A stretch of DNA of 64,000 bases. Source: Pseudomonas sp. GOM7 (lineage in GTDB: Bacteria > Pseudomonadota > Gammaproteobacteria > Pseudomonadales > Pseudomonadaceae). Positions 52,421 through 61,538 of this stretch are shown here, one piece after another; positions within the stretch are counted from its first letter, which is position 1; every line of letters begins with the position of its first letter. The DNA lies in assembly GCF_026723825.1 (NCBI RefSeq), contig NZ_CP113519.1, positions 3,968,001 to 4,032,000 of the forward strand, read 5' to 3'. The notes beneath the pieces were generated by a model that saw only the letters and a program-made list of their open reading frames with translations, was not told the origin of the DNA and did not search any database. Both the position numbers and the translations under genes were made by a program.

Positions 52421-55048
52421 TCAGCCAGTGTTACGCAAGCCGGCGGCAATGCCTGCCACGCTGACCAGCAGCGCCTGCTCCAGAGGGCTCTCCGGCGCTT
52501 GTTCGCGCTGCCGGCAACGGGCCAGCAACTCGGCCTGCAGGACGTGCAGCGGGTCGAGATAGGTGTTGCGCACGCTGATCGACTGCAGGGTCTGCGGGCT
52601 ATGGGCGAGCAGCCTGGACTGGCTGGTCACTTCGAGTACGGCGGAGCAGGCCTGCGACAATAGGTCGCGTAATTGCGCGCCCAGCGGGCGCAGGTTCGCC
52701 TCCACCAGACGCTGGTCATACAGCTCGGCGATGGCCAGATCGGCCTTGGTCAGCACCATTTCCAGCATGTCGATGCGGGTGCGGAAGAACGGCCAGCGCT
52801 CGCGCATCTCCCTCAGCAGATCGCCCTCGCCCTGGCTCAACGCCTGCCCCAGGGCACGTTCCCAGCCGAGCCAGGCCGGCAGCATCAGACGGGTCTGCGT
52901 CCAGGCGAAGATCCACGGGATGGCACGCAGGCTTTCCACGCCGCCGGCACGCCGCTTGGCCGGACGACTACCCAGCGGCAAGCGCCCGAGTTCCTGCTCC
53001 GGCGTGGCCTGGTGGAAATAGTCGACGAACTGCGGATGCTCGCGCACCACGCTGCGGTAAGCCGTCACGCCATCCTCGGCCAGACGATCCATCATCGCCC
53101 GCCAGGCGGGTTCCGGCGCCGGTGGTGGCAACAGCGTCGCTTCCAGCACGGCAGCCAGGTAGAGGTTGAGGTTGTGCACCGCGATATCCGGCAGGCCGAA
53201 CTTGAAGCGGATCATTTCCCCCTGCTCGGTGGTGCGGAAGCGCCCCGCCACCGAGCCCGGCGGTTGCGACAGGATCGCCGCGTGAGCCGGGCCGCCGCCA
53301 CGCCCCACGGTGCCACCGCGGCCATGGAACAGCAGCAGCTCGACCTGATGCTCGCGGCACAGGCGCACCAGTTCCTCCTGCGCCCGATACTGCGCCCAGG
53401 CCGCCGCCGTGGTGCCGGCATCCTTGGCCGAGTCGGAGTAGCCGATCATCACTTCCTGCGGGCCATGCAGGCGTGCACGGTAGCCGGGCAACTGCAGCAG
53501 GCGGTCGATCACCGGGCCGGCGTGATCCAGGTCGGTGAGGGTCTCGAACAGGGGTACCACACGCATCGGCCGGCGCAACCCGGCCTCCTTGAGCAGCAGT
53601 TGCACCGCCAGCACGTCGGAGGCGGCGCCAGCCATGGAAATCACGTAGGAGCCCAGCGAGGCAGCCGGTGCAACCGCCACCTCGCGGCAGGTGGCGAGCA
53701 CTTCGGCGGTGTCCGCACTGGGTCGGTAGTCGCTCGGCAGCAAGGGCCGGCGACTGCCCAGTTCGCGTTGCAGGAAGGTCAGGCGGGTGTCCTCGTCCCA
53801 CTCGGCATAACGCCCCAGGCCGAGGTATTCGGTGATCTCGGACATCGCTGCGGCATGCCGCGCGGCATCCTGGCGCACGTCCAGACGCACCAGGAACAGA
53901 CCGAAGGTGGCGGCGCGGCGCAGGCAGTCGAGCAAGGGGCCATCGGCGATCACGCCCATGCCGCACTCGTGCAGCGAGTGGTAGCAAAGCTGCAAGGGCT
54001 CCAGCAGTTCCTGGTTGTCATGCAGCACCGCATTGGGCGCCGGCACCTCGGCAGCCAGCGAGTCATGCGCCCACTGACGGGTGGCGCGCAGGCGCTCGCG
54101 TACCTGCTTGAGCAAGGCCCGATAAGGCTCGGCGACATCGCCGACCCGAGCCTTCAAGGCCGCGCTGGCCTGCTGCATGGAGAGTTCGGCAGCCAGGCTG
54201 TCGACATCGCGCAGATAAAGGTCGGCCGCCATCCAGCGCGCCAGCAGCAGCACTTCGCGGGTGACGCTGGCGGTGACGTTGGGATTGCCGTCGCGGTCGC
54301 CGCCCATCCACGAGGCGAAGCGAATCGGCGCCGCGCTCAGCGGCAGGCGCAGGCCGGTGGCAGCCTGCAGGCTGCGATCGACGCCACGCAGGAATTGCGG
54401 CACGGCATGCCACAGCGAATGCTCGATGACGGCGAAGCCCCACTTCGCCTCGTCCACCGGGGTCGGCCGGCTACGGCGAATCTCCTCGGTGTGCCAGGCC
54501 TCGGCGATCAGCCGGCGCAGGCGCTCGACCACGGCCTCGCGTTCACGTGGCAACAGGTCGTCATGATCCAGCGCCGCCAGTTGCGCGGCGATGGCATCGT
54601 ATTTCTGGATCAGGGTACGCCGCGCCACTTCGGTGGGGTGCGCGGTGAGCACCAGTTCGATGTCCAGCCGGGCGAGTTGCCGGGCCAGCTCGTCGGCATC
54701 CTGGCCGGCGCCGCACAAACGCGCCAGCAGCTCATCGAGCACCACGGCCTCGAACGGCTCCTCTTCATCCGCTCGGCGGCGCCGCACCTGATGTTGCTGC
54801 TCGGCGATGTTGGCCAGGTTGAGGAACTGGTTGAAGGCCCGCGCCACCGGTAGCAACTCCTCTTCGCCGAGCCCGGCCAGGGTCGCCCCCAGGCGCTCCG
54901 AGTCGCCACTGCGATCGGCCTTGGCACTGTGGCGGATGGCTTCGATCTTCTCGACGAAGGCATCACCATGCTGTTGACGAATGGTTTCGCCGAGCAGCTC
55001 GCCCAGCAGATGCACGTCCTTGCGCAAGCGCAGATCGATATCGGTCAT
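52421..55048 (-). CDS. ppc: Phosphoenolpyruvate carboxylase
   Basis: 875 residues. Catalytic His near 137 in ELVLTAHPTEVARR, Lys/Arg-rich active-site GYSDSAKDAGTTAAAWA, the second catalytic loop LLLFHGRGGTVGRGGGPAH, and C-terminal aspartate-inhibition region ending VAGIAAGLRNTG. Carboxylates phosphoenolpyruvate to oxaloacetate. The start at 55048 matches other pseudomonads (MTDIDLRLRKDVHLLGELLG). A long antisense open frame (52673-54853) is a GC-rich artefact. Confidence 0.97.
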   Translation of the reverse strand: MTDIDLRLRKDVHLLGELLGETIRQQHGDAFVEKIEAIRHSAKADRSGDSERLGATLAGLGEEELLPVARAFNQFLNLANIAEQQHQVRRRRADEEEPFEAVVLDELLARLCGAGQDADELARQLARLDIELVLTAHPTEVARRTLIQKYDAIAAQLAALDHDDLLPREREAVVERLRRLIAEAWHTEEIRRSRPTPVDEAKWGFAVIEHSLWHAVPQFLRGVDRSLQAATGLRLPLSAAPIRFASWMGGDRDGNPNVTASVTREVLLLARWMAADLYLRDVDSLAAELSMQQASAALKARVGDVAEPYRALLKQVRERLRATRQWAHDSLAAEVPAPNAVLHDNQELLEPLQLCYHSLHECGMGVIADGPLLDCLRRAATFGLFLVRLDVRQDAARHAAAMSEITEYLGLGRYAEWDEDTRLTFLQRELGSRRPLLPSDYRPSADTAEVLATCREVAVAPAASLGSYVISMAGAASDVLAVQLLLKEAGLRRPMRVVPLFETLTDLDHAGPVIDRLLQLPGYRARLHGPQEVMIGYSDSAKDAGTTAAAWAQYRAQEELVRLCREHQVELLLFHGRGGTVGRGGGPAHAAILSQPPGSVAGRFRTTEQGEMIRFKFGLPDIAVHNLNLYLAAVLEATLLPPPAPEPAWRAMMDRLAEDGVTAYRSVVREHPQFVDYFHQATPEQELGRLPLGSRPAKRRAGGVESLRAIPWIFAWTQTRLMLPAWLGWERALGQALSQGEGDLLREMRERWPFFRTRIDMLEMVLTKADLAIAELYDQRLVEANLRPLGAQLRDLLSQACSAVLEVTSQSRLLAHSPQTLQSISVRNTYLDPLHVLQAELLARCRQREQAPESPLEQALLVSVAGIAAGLRNTG

Positions 55049-55335
55049 CAAGCCTTCCCCCGCCGGTGGCAACGATTGCTTCACAGAGTGGCCCAGTCAA
55101 CGCCGTCTTTTCAAGGCTTTGCCGTATGACCATGGGCCTAAGGGCTCGATACGAGCGCAGAAAAATGACCAACCGGTCAGACAGAAATCCCCAATCACAT
55201 TGCCATCTTTTTTGAACTCTCGCGCGAACGCCTCAGTCAGTAAAGACAGGTCGCCGCATTGAATTGCCGTGAATCTCGCGCACTGCGGCCCAGGCCGAAC
55301 GTCTCGAACTTCATCGTTCACAGGAGTGCTGAAAA

Positions 55336-55749
55336 ATGGATTCAACCCTCACCAAGACCCTCGATGTGAAAGGTTCTGCCACGCCCCTGCGTGGTTTCAA
55401 ACTGGCCGCCCTGCTACTCGGCAGCAGCCTGCTCCTGGCGGGTTGTGCCGGCAATCCCCCCAGCGAGCAATACGCCGTATCGGAGTCGGCGGTGAATTCG
55501 GCGGTCAGCGCCGGTGCGACCGAGTTCGCCCCTGTGGAGATGAAGGCCGCGCAGGACAAACTCAAGGAAGCCGAGTTCGCCATGCATGACGAAGACTACG
55601 AGAAGGCACGTCGTCTGGCCGAACAGGCCGAATGGGATGCCCGCGTTGCCGAGCGCAAGGCGCAGGCCGCCAAGGCTGAGCGCGCCCTGCAAGATGCCCG
55701 TCAAGGGATTCAAGAGCTGCGTGAGGAAGGCATGCGCAACGCCCAGTAA
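55336..55749 (+). CDS. DUF4398 lipoprotein
   Basis: 137 residues: N-terminal extension, helix and lipobox LLLAGCAG (Cys at 37), then a helical DUF4398 region (VEMKAAQDKLKEAEFAMHDEDYEKARRLAEQAEWDARVAERKAQ). Probably an outer-membrane lipoprotein; the helical repeat resembles TolB-less Pal-like linkers. It is 40 bp upstream of the OmpA-family gene, as a two-gene operon. GGAGTG ribosome site. Confidence 0.88.
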   Translation: MDSTLTKTLDVKGSATPLRGFKLAALLLGSSLLLAGCAGNPPSEQYAVSESAVNSAVSAGATEFAPVEMKAAQDKLKEAEFAMHDEDYEKARRLAEQAEWDARVAERKAQAAKAERALQDARQGIQELREEGMRNAQ

Positions 55750-55797
55750 TGGGCTTGTCGACGCCTCCATTCACCGACTGATCAAAGGATGAACGCC

Positions 55798-56583
55798 ATG
55801 CGTAAACACATCATGCTTCCCACCCTGCTGGCCCTGAGCATCGGCTTGGTGGCCTGCGCCAACCAGCCCAACCCCAATCTGGAGTCGGCACGTAGCAATT
55901 TTTCCACGCTGCAGAGCGATCCGCAGGCCAATCGCCTGGCCGCGCTGGAGACCAAGGAAGCCAAGGAATGGCTGGACAAGGCCGACAAGGCCTACCTGGA
56001 CGACGCGGACAAGCAGAAGGTCGACCAATTGGCCTACCTGACCAACCAACGGGTGGAAGTAGCCAAGCAGACCATTGCCCTGCGCGAGGCCGAAGCTGAG
56101 CTGCAGAACACCTCGTCGCAACGCGCCCAGGCCCTGCTGGACGCCCGCGATGCGCAGATCCGCAAGTTGCAGGACAAGCTCAACGCCAAGCAGACCGAGC
56201 GCGGCACTCTGGTGACCTTCGGTGACGTGCTGTTCGACTTCAACAAGGCCGAGCTCAAGAGCAGTGCCTACCCGAGCATCACCCAACTGGCGCAGTTCCT
56301 TCAGGAGAACCCGGAGCGCAAGGTGATAGTCGAGGGCTACACCGATAACGTCGGCTCGGCCACCTATAACCTGGGCCTGTCCGAACGCCGCGCCAACGCG
56401 GTGCGCATGGCCTTGGTGCGTGCGGGTGTCGACCCGTCGCGTATCGTCGCCCAGGGTTATGGCAAGGAGTATCCGGTGGCGGACAACAGCACCGATTCCG
56501 GTCGGGCGCAGAACCGTCGGGTGGAGGTCACCATCTCCAACGACAACCAGCCGGTGGTACCGCGTTCGGCCAGTGGGGCCTGA
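55798..56583 (+). CDS. OmpA-family peptidoglycan-associated lipoprotein with DUF4398
   Basis: 261 residues from the ATG at 55798 (AAGGA eight bases upstream; an in-frame ATG nine bases earlier is possible). Lipobox LVACAN (Cys near 17), a coiled-coil DUF4398 region (about 30-130), then an OmpA-like domain (VLFDFNKAELKSSAYPSITQLAQFLQENPERKVIVEGYTDNVGSATYNLGLSERRANAVRMAL). It should anchor the outer membrane to peptidoglycan. Ends at an intrinsic terminator into which element D has inserted. Confidence 0.92.
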   Translation: MRKHIMLPTLLALSIGLVACANQPNPNLESARSNFSTLQSDPQANRLAALETKEAKEWLDKADKAYLDDADKQKVDQLAYLTNQRVEVAKQTIALREAEAELQNTSSQRAQALLDARDAQIRKLQDKLNAKQTERGTLVTFGDVLFDFNKAELKSSAYPSITQLAQFLQENPERKVIVEGYTDNVGSATYNLGLSERRANAVRMALVRAGVDPSRIVAQGYGKEYPVADNSTDSGRAQNRRVEVTISNDNQPVVPRSASGA

Positions 56584-56601
56584 TCCCCTCCCCGCTGTGG
56601 C

Positions 56602-56630
56602 AGAAACCCGCCTCATGGCGGGTTTCTTTT
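56602..56630 (+). terminator. Intrinsic terminator after the OmpA-family gene, entered by element D
   Basis: AGAAACCCGCC-TCAT-GGCGGGTTTCT (11-bp stem) followed by TTT. The terminal TTTCTTTT at 56623-56630 is the left copy of the 8-bp direct repeat that flanks element D. Confidence 0.85.
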
Positions 56631-57517
56631 GATTCATCGTATTTTCAGGGGGAATGCCTGGTTGACACCAGACTGGCAAGTTTGTGTGATCTTGCCGTCT
56701 TGTGTGGGTGTTCTGGACGCCGCTTTGGGTGTTTTCAGAGATTCCAGGTTTCGCCCCCTCGGGCGACTCACTTTTCTTTGAAATGCGCAAAGAAAAGTAA
56801 GCAAAAGAAACGCACCCCCGCCATCCGGGTCTCGCTGCGCTCGACTTCCCTCACTCCGGCATCGCTCCGGGGTCGGCGTACATGGGCCATCCCTGGCCCA
56901 TTACGCCTCTCGTGGCATCCATGCCACTCGCCCCCTGCGCAATGCCTACGTTCGGCCTCCTGAAGGGGGCATTTGCGCGCCTGAACGAACTGGCATTCCA
57001 AGGTACGCCTGGCGTGTTCTGGTAGCTCTGGAGCCGCGACTGCGTCGTCGAGTTAAACCAAAACTTTCATTCGCGTAGTTTCATTCTCCCGGATAGCTTG
57101 CCGGCTTTCAGCCGGCATCCCGGTCAGCCCTAGGGCTGACACATGTACAAGCACTGCGCACTACTTCTGGGTTACCTCGCGTTCAGGCGCGTGCAGAGCC
57201 CGCCCAGGAGGGCGAACGGAATCGTCGTGGAAGAGGTCGAGCGACATGGATGTCGCGAGAGCCGCGATGGGCCAGGGATGGCCCACCGTGGCGGGCCTCT
57301 GGAGCGATGATGGAGTGAGCGAACCCTCGCGCAGCGAGGGCCGGATGACCGGGCGGAGGGTTTTGGTTACTTTTGCCCGTCAAAAGTGACTCGCCCGGGA
57401 GGGCGAAACCAAAAACATCAGCAAAAACGCGGCAATTCGGAACAGACACGAGAATAACTCACACCGTATTGCCAGTCCGGTATCAATACTAATTTTCCCG
57501 AGATTCCGCGAAGAACC
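56631..57517. mobile_element. Large hairpin element, copy D (0.89 kb, with 8-bp target duplication)
   Basis: Left end GATTCATCGTATTTTCAGG, right end (reversed) GGTTCTTCGCGGAATCTCGG. Immediately outside lie TTTCTTTT (56623-56630) and TTTCTTTT (57518-57525), a perfect 8-bp direct repeat, so the ends are well defined and insertion was recent. It is inverted relative to A and B. Its left half-module is a different variant (CTTTTCTTTG...CAAAGAAAAG hairpin, GTGGCAT-CC-ATGCCAC, and the long GGCGTA...TACGCC-type stem) while the right half is of the A-left type. The centre has the same two hairpins (about 57098-57140). Confidence 0.88.
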
Positions 57518-57561
57518 TTTCTTTTTACCCCTGCCAGGGGGCCTGAACGCCCTGCGCCGCC

Positions 57562-57885
57562 TTACTGCTCCAGCGCTGGCGTTTCCTGCCCCAGGCAACG
57601 TACGGCCTGCTTCTTGCTGTCCACCAATACACCAGTCAGCCCCTTCTGCTGGGTGTCGAACAGCACCAGCACGCCATCGACACACTGCGCCACCTGGTCG
57701 GCAGGCTTGAGCGACACCTTGTAATCCTCCCCCGGGATGGTCTTGAGCATGGTGAACTCCGACAGCAACAGCGCGTCCTCAGGCTTGGCGAAATGCAGAT
57801 AGCCGTAGTACCAGAGCACGCCGATGGTGCCGACGATGCTGGCCACGCCGGTGAGGATCATGGGGATGGGATCACGTTCTTTCAT
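57562..57885 (-). CDS. Small membrane-anchored protein of unknown function
   Basis: 107 residues: a single membrane helix (about 8-28, MILTGVASIVGTIGVLWYYGYLHF), then a small soluble domain with two Cys (VAQCVDGVLVLFDTQQKGLTGVLVDSKKQAVRCLGQ) that could form a disulfide. The start overlaps the end of the hydrolase gene by four bases. The family is not recognised. Confidence 0.75.
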   Translation of the reverse strand: MKERDPIPMILTGVASIVGTIGVLWYYGYLHFAKPEDALLLSEFTMLKTIPGEDYKVSLKPADQVAQCVDGVLVLFDTQQKGLTGVLVDSKKQAVRCLGQETPALEQ

Positions 57886-58772
57886 TGCGAGGTCTCGGAA
57901 ACGGAAGCGGGAGGAATGGGCGAGTCGACTAAGGCCAGTGGGTCTTGCAGAAAGGTCAGCAGCACCTGGCGCCAGGCATCCTCGGCGAAGGTCTGCACGT
58001 GCCCACCACGGGTTTCAATGAAGCGACGTGGCGAGCGGGCCGCCTGGTTCAGGCGCTCGCCATTGGAAAACGCCACGACCTCGTCGTCAAGGCTGTGGAA
58101 GATCAGCAATGGCAAGGGCTCGAGCTGGGCGATGGAAGCAATGGCGCTGTCGCCGTCCGGCACCAGCCAGGACAGCGGCACCTGCAACGGCCAGGTCAGC
58201 CAGGATTGGCTCAGCACGTCACGCGCCACATCGCGATAACTGGCCGGCACGCCGTCGAGCACCAGCCCGTGCAGCCGCGCTCGACGCTCGGGATGCAGGG
58301 CCAGATAATGCACGGCCAGGGCGCCGCCCAGGCTCTGCCCGAGCAGCGTCAAGGGTTTACCCTGCGTCTCGGGCGCCTGATCCAGCCAGGCGAACGCGGC
58401 GTCGATATCCTGATACACCGCCGGCAGGCGCGGCACCCCTTCGGACAGGCCATAACCCCGGTAATCGAGCATCAGCACCTGATAGCCCTGCTCCGGTAGC
58501 CAGTAGGTGCCGCCCAGGTGCCAGGCCAGATTGCCGCCATTGCCATGCAGATGCAGCACGGTGCCTTTGACGGCCACACCCGGCTTGGCCGGCAACCACC
58601 AGGCATGCAGACGCGTGCCATCGGCGGCGCGCAGTTCGATATCGCGATACTCCAGGCCAGCCCGCTCGGGAGTGAAAGGCAGCCCTGGCTCGGGGTAGAA
58701 CAGCAGCCCGCTACACCCGCCCAGCCATAGGCTGACGATCAGCAGGCTCAGTGCGCGCAGCCTACTTGCCAC
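57882..58772 (-). CDS. Alpha/beta hydrolase lipoprotein (dienelactone/esterase-like)
   Basis: 296 residues from a GTG at 58772 (GAGG nine bases upstream). Lipoprotein signal with LWLGGCSG (Cys about 20), then HLHGNGGNLAWHLGG oxyanion motif, LDYRGYGLSEG, nucleophile elbow GQSLGGALAVHY with Ser near 138, and the later acid/His (HSLDDEVVAFSNG, RGGHVQTF). Relatives are the BEM46/YfhR-type membrane-associated hydrolases. The start lies inside the end of the upstream AIM24-like gene, indicating coupling; the next gene overlaps its stop. Confidence 0.88.
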   Translation of the reverse strand: MASRLRALSLLIVSLWLGGCSGLLFYPEPGLPFTPERAGLEYRDIELRAADGTRLHAWWLPAKPGVAVKGTVLHLHGNGGNLAWHLGGTYWLPEQGYQVLMLDYRGYGLSEGVPRLPAVYQDIDAAFAWLDQAPETQGKPLTLLGQSLGGALAVHYLALHPERRARLHGLVLDGVPASYRDVARDVLSQSWLTWPLQVPLSWLVPDGDSAIASIAQLEPLPLLIFHSLDDEVVAFSNGERLNQAARSPRRFIETRGGHVQTFAEDAWRQVLLTFLQDPLALVDSPIPPASVSETSQ

Positions 58773-59508
58773 CCGCACGCACCTCTTCGCGGGCTTGCAC
58801 GGTTGCCGCGTAGACCCGCTCGGCCAGGCGCGAGAAAGGCAGGCTCTGGATCCACACCGTACCCGTGCCCTTGAGCGTGGCCAGCAGCAGGCCCTCCCCA
58901 CCAAAGAGCATGCTGCGGAGGCCACCGGCCAGAGCGATGTCGTAATCGAGACCGTCGCTGAAGGCCACCAGGCAGCCGGTATCCAGACGCAGAGTCTCGC
59001 CGTTCAGCTCCTTGCGGATCACCGTGCCGCCGGCATGCACGAAGGCCAGGCCATCGCCTTCGAGCTTCTGCAGGACGAAGCCTTCGCCGCCGAAGAAACC
59101 GGCGCCAATGCGCTTGGCGAAGCTGATGCCGATGCGCGTGCCATAGGCGGCGCAGAGAAAGGCGTCCTTCTGGCAGATCAGCCGGCCACCAACCTGGGCC
59201 AGGTCGATGGGCACCACGGTGCCGGGATAAGGCGCGGCGAAGGCGACACGCGCCTGCGTCTTGCCGGCATTGCTGAAGTGGGTCATGAACAGCGACTCGC
59301 CGGTTAGCATGCGCTTGCCGGCACTCCACAGCTTGCCGAGCAGGCCGCTGGACGAGCCATCGCCCATGCGCGTCTCGAAGCGCACGCCCTCGGTCATGTA
59401 GTTCATCGCCCCGGCTTCGGCGATCACCGTCTCGCCGGGGTCGAGGATGATCTCCACCGATTGGGCGGAGCTGCCGAGAATTTCGTATTCGAGTTGATGG
59501 CTGGGCAT
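58762..59508 (-). CDS. TIGR00266/AIM24 family protein
   Basis: 248 residues, all-beta, of the AIM24/TIGR00266 family: EYEILGSSAQSVEIILDPGETVIAEAGAMNYMTEGV, GSSSGLLGKLWSAGKRMLTGESLFMTHF, and FGGEGFVLQKLEGDGLAFVHAGG. Function is unknown (named from a yeast mitochondrial biogenesis factor); double-psi-like beta-helix predicted. Upstream gene of a three-gene set with the hydrolase and the small membrane protein. Confidence 0.9.
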   Translation of the reverse strand: MPSHQLEYEILGSSAQSVEIILDPGETVIAEAGAMNYMTEGVRFETRMGDGSSSGLLGKLWSAGKRMLTGESLFMTHFSNAGKTQARVAFAAPYPGTVVPIDLAQVGGRLICQKDAFLCAAYGTRIGISFAKRIGAGFFGGEGFVLQKLEGDGLAFVHAGGTVIRKELNGETLRLDTGCLVAFSDGLDYDIALAGGLRSMLFGGEGLLLATLKGTGTVWIQSLPFSRLAERVYAATVQAREEVRAGGK

Positions 59509-59580
59509 GGGGGGGAACCTTCGGTTAGCGACAAGCTTCAAGCCACAAGCTGCAAGTTGATCGAGCAAACCGCTTGCCAC

Positions 59581-59650
59581 TTGCAGCTTGCAGCTTGCAG
59601 CTTGCAGCTTGCAGCTTGCAGCTTGCAGCTTGCAGCTTGCAGCTTGCAGC
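59581..59650. repeat. Tandem array of ten TTGCAGC units
   Basis: Ten uninterrupted 7-bp units between the AIM24-like gene and the QEGLA gene; a few diverged units (CAAGCTGCAAG) precede at about 59535-59560. Being a heptamer array it can change length by slippage. Confidence 0.95.
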
Positions 59651-59652
59651 TT

Positions 59653-60942
59653 TTACAGAATATTGGCGTAGTCCGCTTCGATGCGATCCAGGCTCAAATG
59701 GTTGAGGAAGTTGGAGAAGCACATCCAGGCCGACAGCGCGTTCATGTCCTGGAACTGCGGGGGCAGATACTTGGGCGGCAGCACCAGGCCCTCATCCACC
59801 AGTTTGCGCAGGGTGCGCATGTCTTCCAGGGTGGTCTTGCCGCAGAACAGCAGCGGAATCTGCTCCAGCTTGCCCTTGCGCACCGCCAACTGAATGTAGT
59901 TGTAAATCAGGATGAAGCCCTTGAGATAGGACAGGTCCTTGGTGAAGGGCAAACCGTTGGGCAAGGCGCCACGGAATACCCGGCTGGCGTTGCTGTAGCT
60001 GCCCTCCTGCCCATAACCCTGCTCGCGGAAGAACTCGAATACCTCGATGAAATCCGCGCCCTCCTCCGCCATGTGGATGGCACGGGTGCGGTTGGTCAGC
60101 TTGCGCAGGCGCGTCGGGTAGGAGGCGAAGGCGATCACTTCCATGAGGATGGCCAGGCCTTCCTGGGTCACGGTGGACGAAGGCGGCCCCTTGGCCAGGA
60201 AGGTGCAGATCGGCTGATTGAGGCCATTAAGCGTGGTGCCGACGTGCACCAGCCCTTCATGCACTTCCAGGGCCTTGACGTCACGCTCGTTGAAGCGCGC
60301 GTCGCTGCGGATCTTGATGTAATCGGCGCCCGCCGCGGCATCGGCGAGAATGCCGTCGGACTCCAGCACGCGCACGGTGTCGTCGCCGAACACCCCAGCC
60401 AGGCGCTGCTGCAGGATGTTCACCGCATCGCCCGCACCGAGGGTCTTGGGCTCGTCTTCCAGATCGCCACGGGTGGCGATGTTGTTGAGGTAGTCCGAGA
60501 GCATCAGACCGAGGTCAGCCAGGGTTGGATCACCGGCATGGAAGGCATCGGAGGCTGCGCCGTAGAGTTCCTGGCTGATCAGGCCGAAGTCTTCGGTGCC
60601 GCGCGCTTCGAGCATGCGGATGACCATGCGGTATTCCTTGCACATGCGCCGCATGATCTGCCCGACCGGGTTGAACTGGCCGAGCTGGCGGGTGATGTCG
60701 CGCTCGATGTTCTGGAATTCCAGCTTCTTGGCCTGGGCATCGAAGGCCAGTGGTCGGCTCAGGTAATAGTCGCGATCCACGGCGGGCAATACCTTGCCCT
60801 TGGCCTTGAGGAAGGCGTCGCGGATGCCATCGTCCCATTTCACCGCATCCAGCACGCGGATCGGCGTCTGCGCCTCGACGATACGGTCGCTCAAGGCGCG
60901 AATGCAGAGTTGATAGTCGTCCAGTTTCTGCTGGCTGTTCAT
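59653..60942 (-). CDS. QEGLA-motif (DUF1704/TIGR02421) putative metallopeptidase
   Basis: 429 residues. The conserved core is EVHEGLVHVGTTLNG (HEGLVH at 228-233, an HExxxH motif) followed by the family's eponymous VTQEGLAILMEVIAF (Gln260-Ala264), giving a possible third ligand Glu261. This matches DUF1704, the family of the vertebrate tubulin tyrosine carboxypeptidase MATCAP. In bacteria it is annotated as a flavohaemoglobin expression modulator; a peptidase role is inferred from the motif. Its C terminus ends three bases before the heptamer array. The lipoprotein gene directly upstream (8 bp) is probably in the same operon. Confidence 0.88.
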   Translation of the reverse strand: MNSQQKLDDYQLCIRALSDRIVEAQTPIRVLDAVKWDDGIRDAFLKAKGKVLPAVDRDYYLSRPLAFDAQAKKLEFQNIERDITRQLGQFNPVGQIMRRMCKEYRMVIRMLEARGTEDFGLISQELYGAASDAFHAGDPTLADLGLMLSDYLNNIATRGDLEDEPKTLGAGDAVNILQQRLAGVFGDDTVRVLESDGILADAAAGADYIKIRSDARFNERDVKALEVHEGLVHVGTTLNGLNQPICTFLAKGPPSSTVTQEGLAILMEVIAFASYPTRLRKLTNRTRAIHMAEEGADFIEVFEFFREQGYGQEGSYSNASRVFRGALPNGLPFTKDLSYLKGFILIYNYIQLAVRKGKLEQIPLLFCGKTTLEDMRTLRKLVDEGLVLPPKYLPPQFQDMNALSAWMCFSNFLNHLSLDRIEADYANIL

Positions 60943-60950
60943 TGCACTTC

Positions 60951-61502
60951 CTATTCGGCCACCCGCTGATAACGCGCCACTTCGACGAACAGGTCGGCAT
61001 TGGCCGGGTCATCGAGGTAGGCCAGCACCTTGTCCAGTGGGCTGGTGATCAGCACGCCCTCTCCCTCCGGCATGTCGATGGGGTGGCCTTCCAGCAGGCC
61101 CTTCTGCATATCGGCGAGCAGGTGTTCGCTGTCGAGATTGAAGATCACCAGCTCGTTGCCACGGGTCAACTCGAAGCCGGCAATGGCGAAGTTGGCGCCC
61201 AGGCTCTTGGGCAATCCGGCGGAAAGATACCAGCGCCGGCCATGATGAGCCACGGTGAAGCCGAACTGCTCGAGGTTATCGAGGCTGTCCGGGCTGCCTT
61301 CGTACAGGCGTGCCTCGTACAGATTGGCGCCAGCACGGGTAATTTCCAGAAAGAGCCGTTCGCCCCATTCGTCCTCGCGCGTCCACTGCCCCAACAGAGG
61401 AATCGGCGCCGCCTCGTTGGCCGGGATCGGTTCCCTGAAGGTGACCAGGCAACCACTCAACAACAGAAAGGACAAGGCGGCCAGTACGCGCCAGGCTTTC
61501 AT
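60951..61502 (-). CDS. Lipoprotein of unknown function
   Basis: 183 residues from the ATG at 61502 (AAGGAGAGCG upstream). Lipobox LLLSGCLV (Cys at 18), then a mixed beta domain with REPIPANEAAPIPLLGQWTREDEWGERLFLEI. The pattern is shared by small Pseudomonas outer-membrane lipoproteins; no family name is certain. It lies between the TetR gene and the QEGLA gene, all on the minus strand. Confidence 0.8.
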   Translation of the reverse strand: MKAWRVLAALSFLLLSGCLVTFREPIPANEAAPIPLLGQWTREDEWGERLFLEITRAGANLYEARLYEGSPDSLDNLEQFGFTVAHHGRRWYLSAGLPKSLGANFAIAGFELTRGNELVIFNLDSEHLLADMQKGLLEGHPIDMPEGEGVLITSPLDKVLAYLDDPANADLFVEVARYQRVAE

Positions 61503-61538
61503 TTCGCTCTCCTTGTGCACCGCCCCGGCAGGATCGCG

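Noticed and set aside
52673..54853. 726-codon open frame antisense to ppc
   Set aside because: Same GC-bias artefact; the ppc frame shows all catalytic motifs.
59581..59650. CRISPR-like repeat array
   Set aside because: Repeats are contiguous 7-bp units with no spacers.
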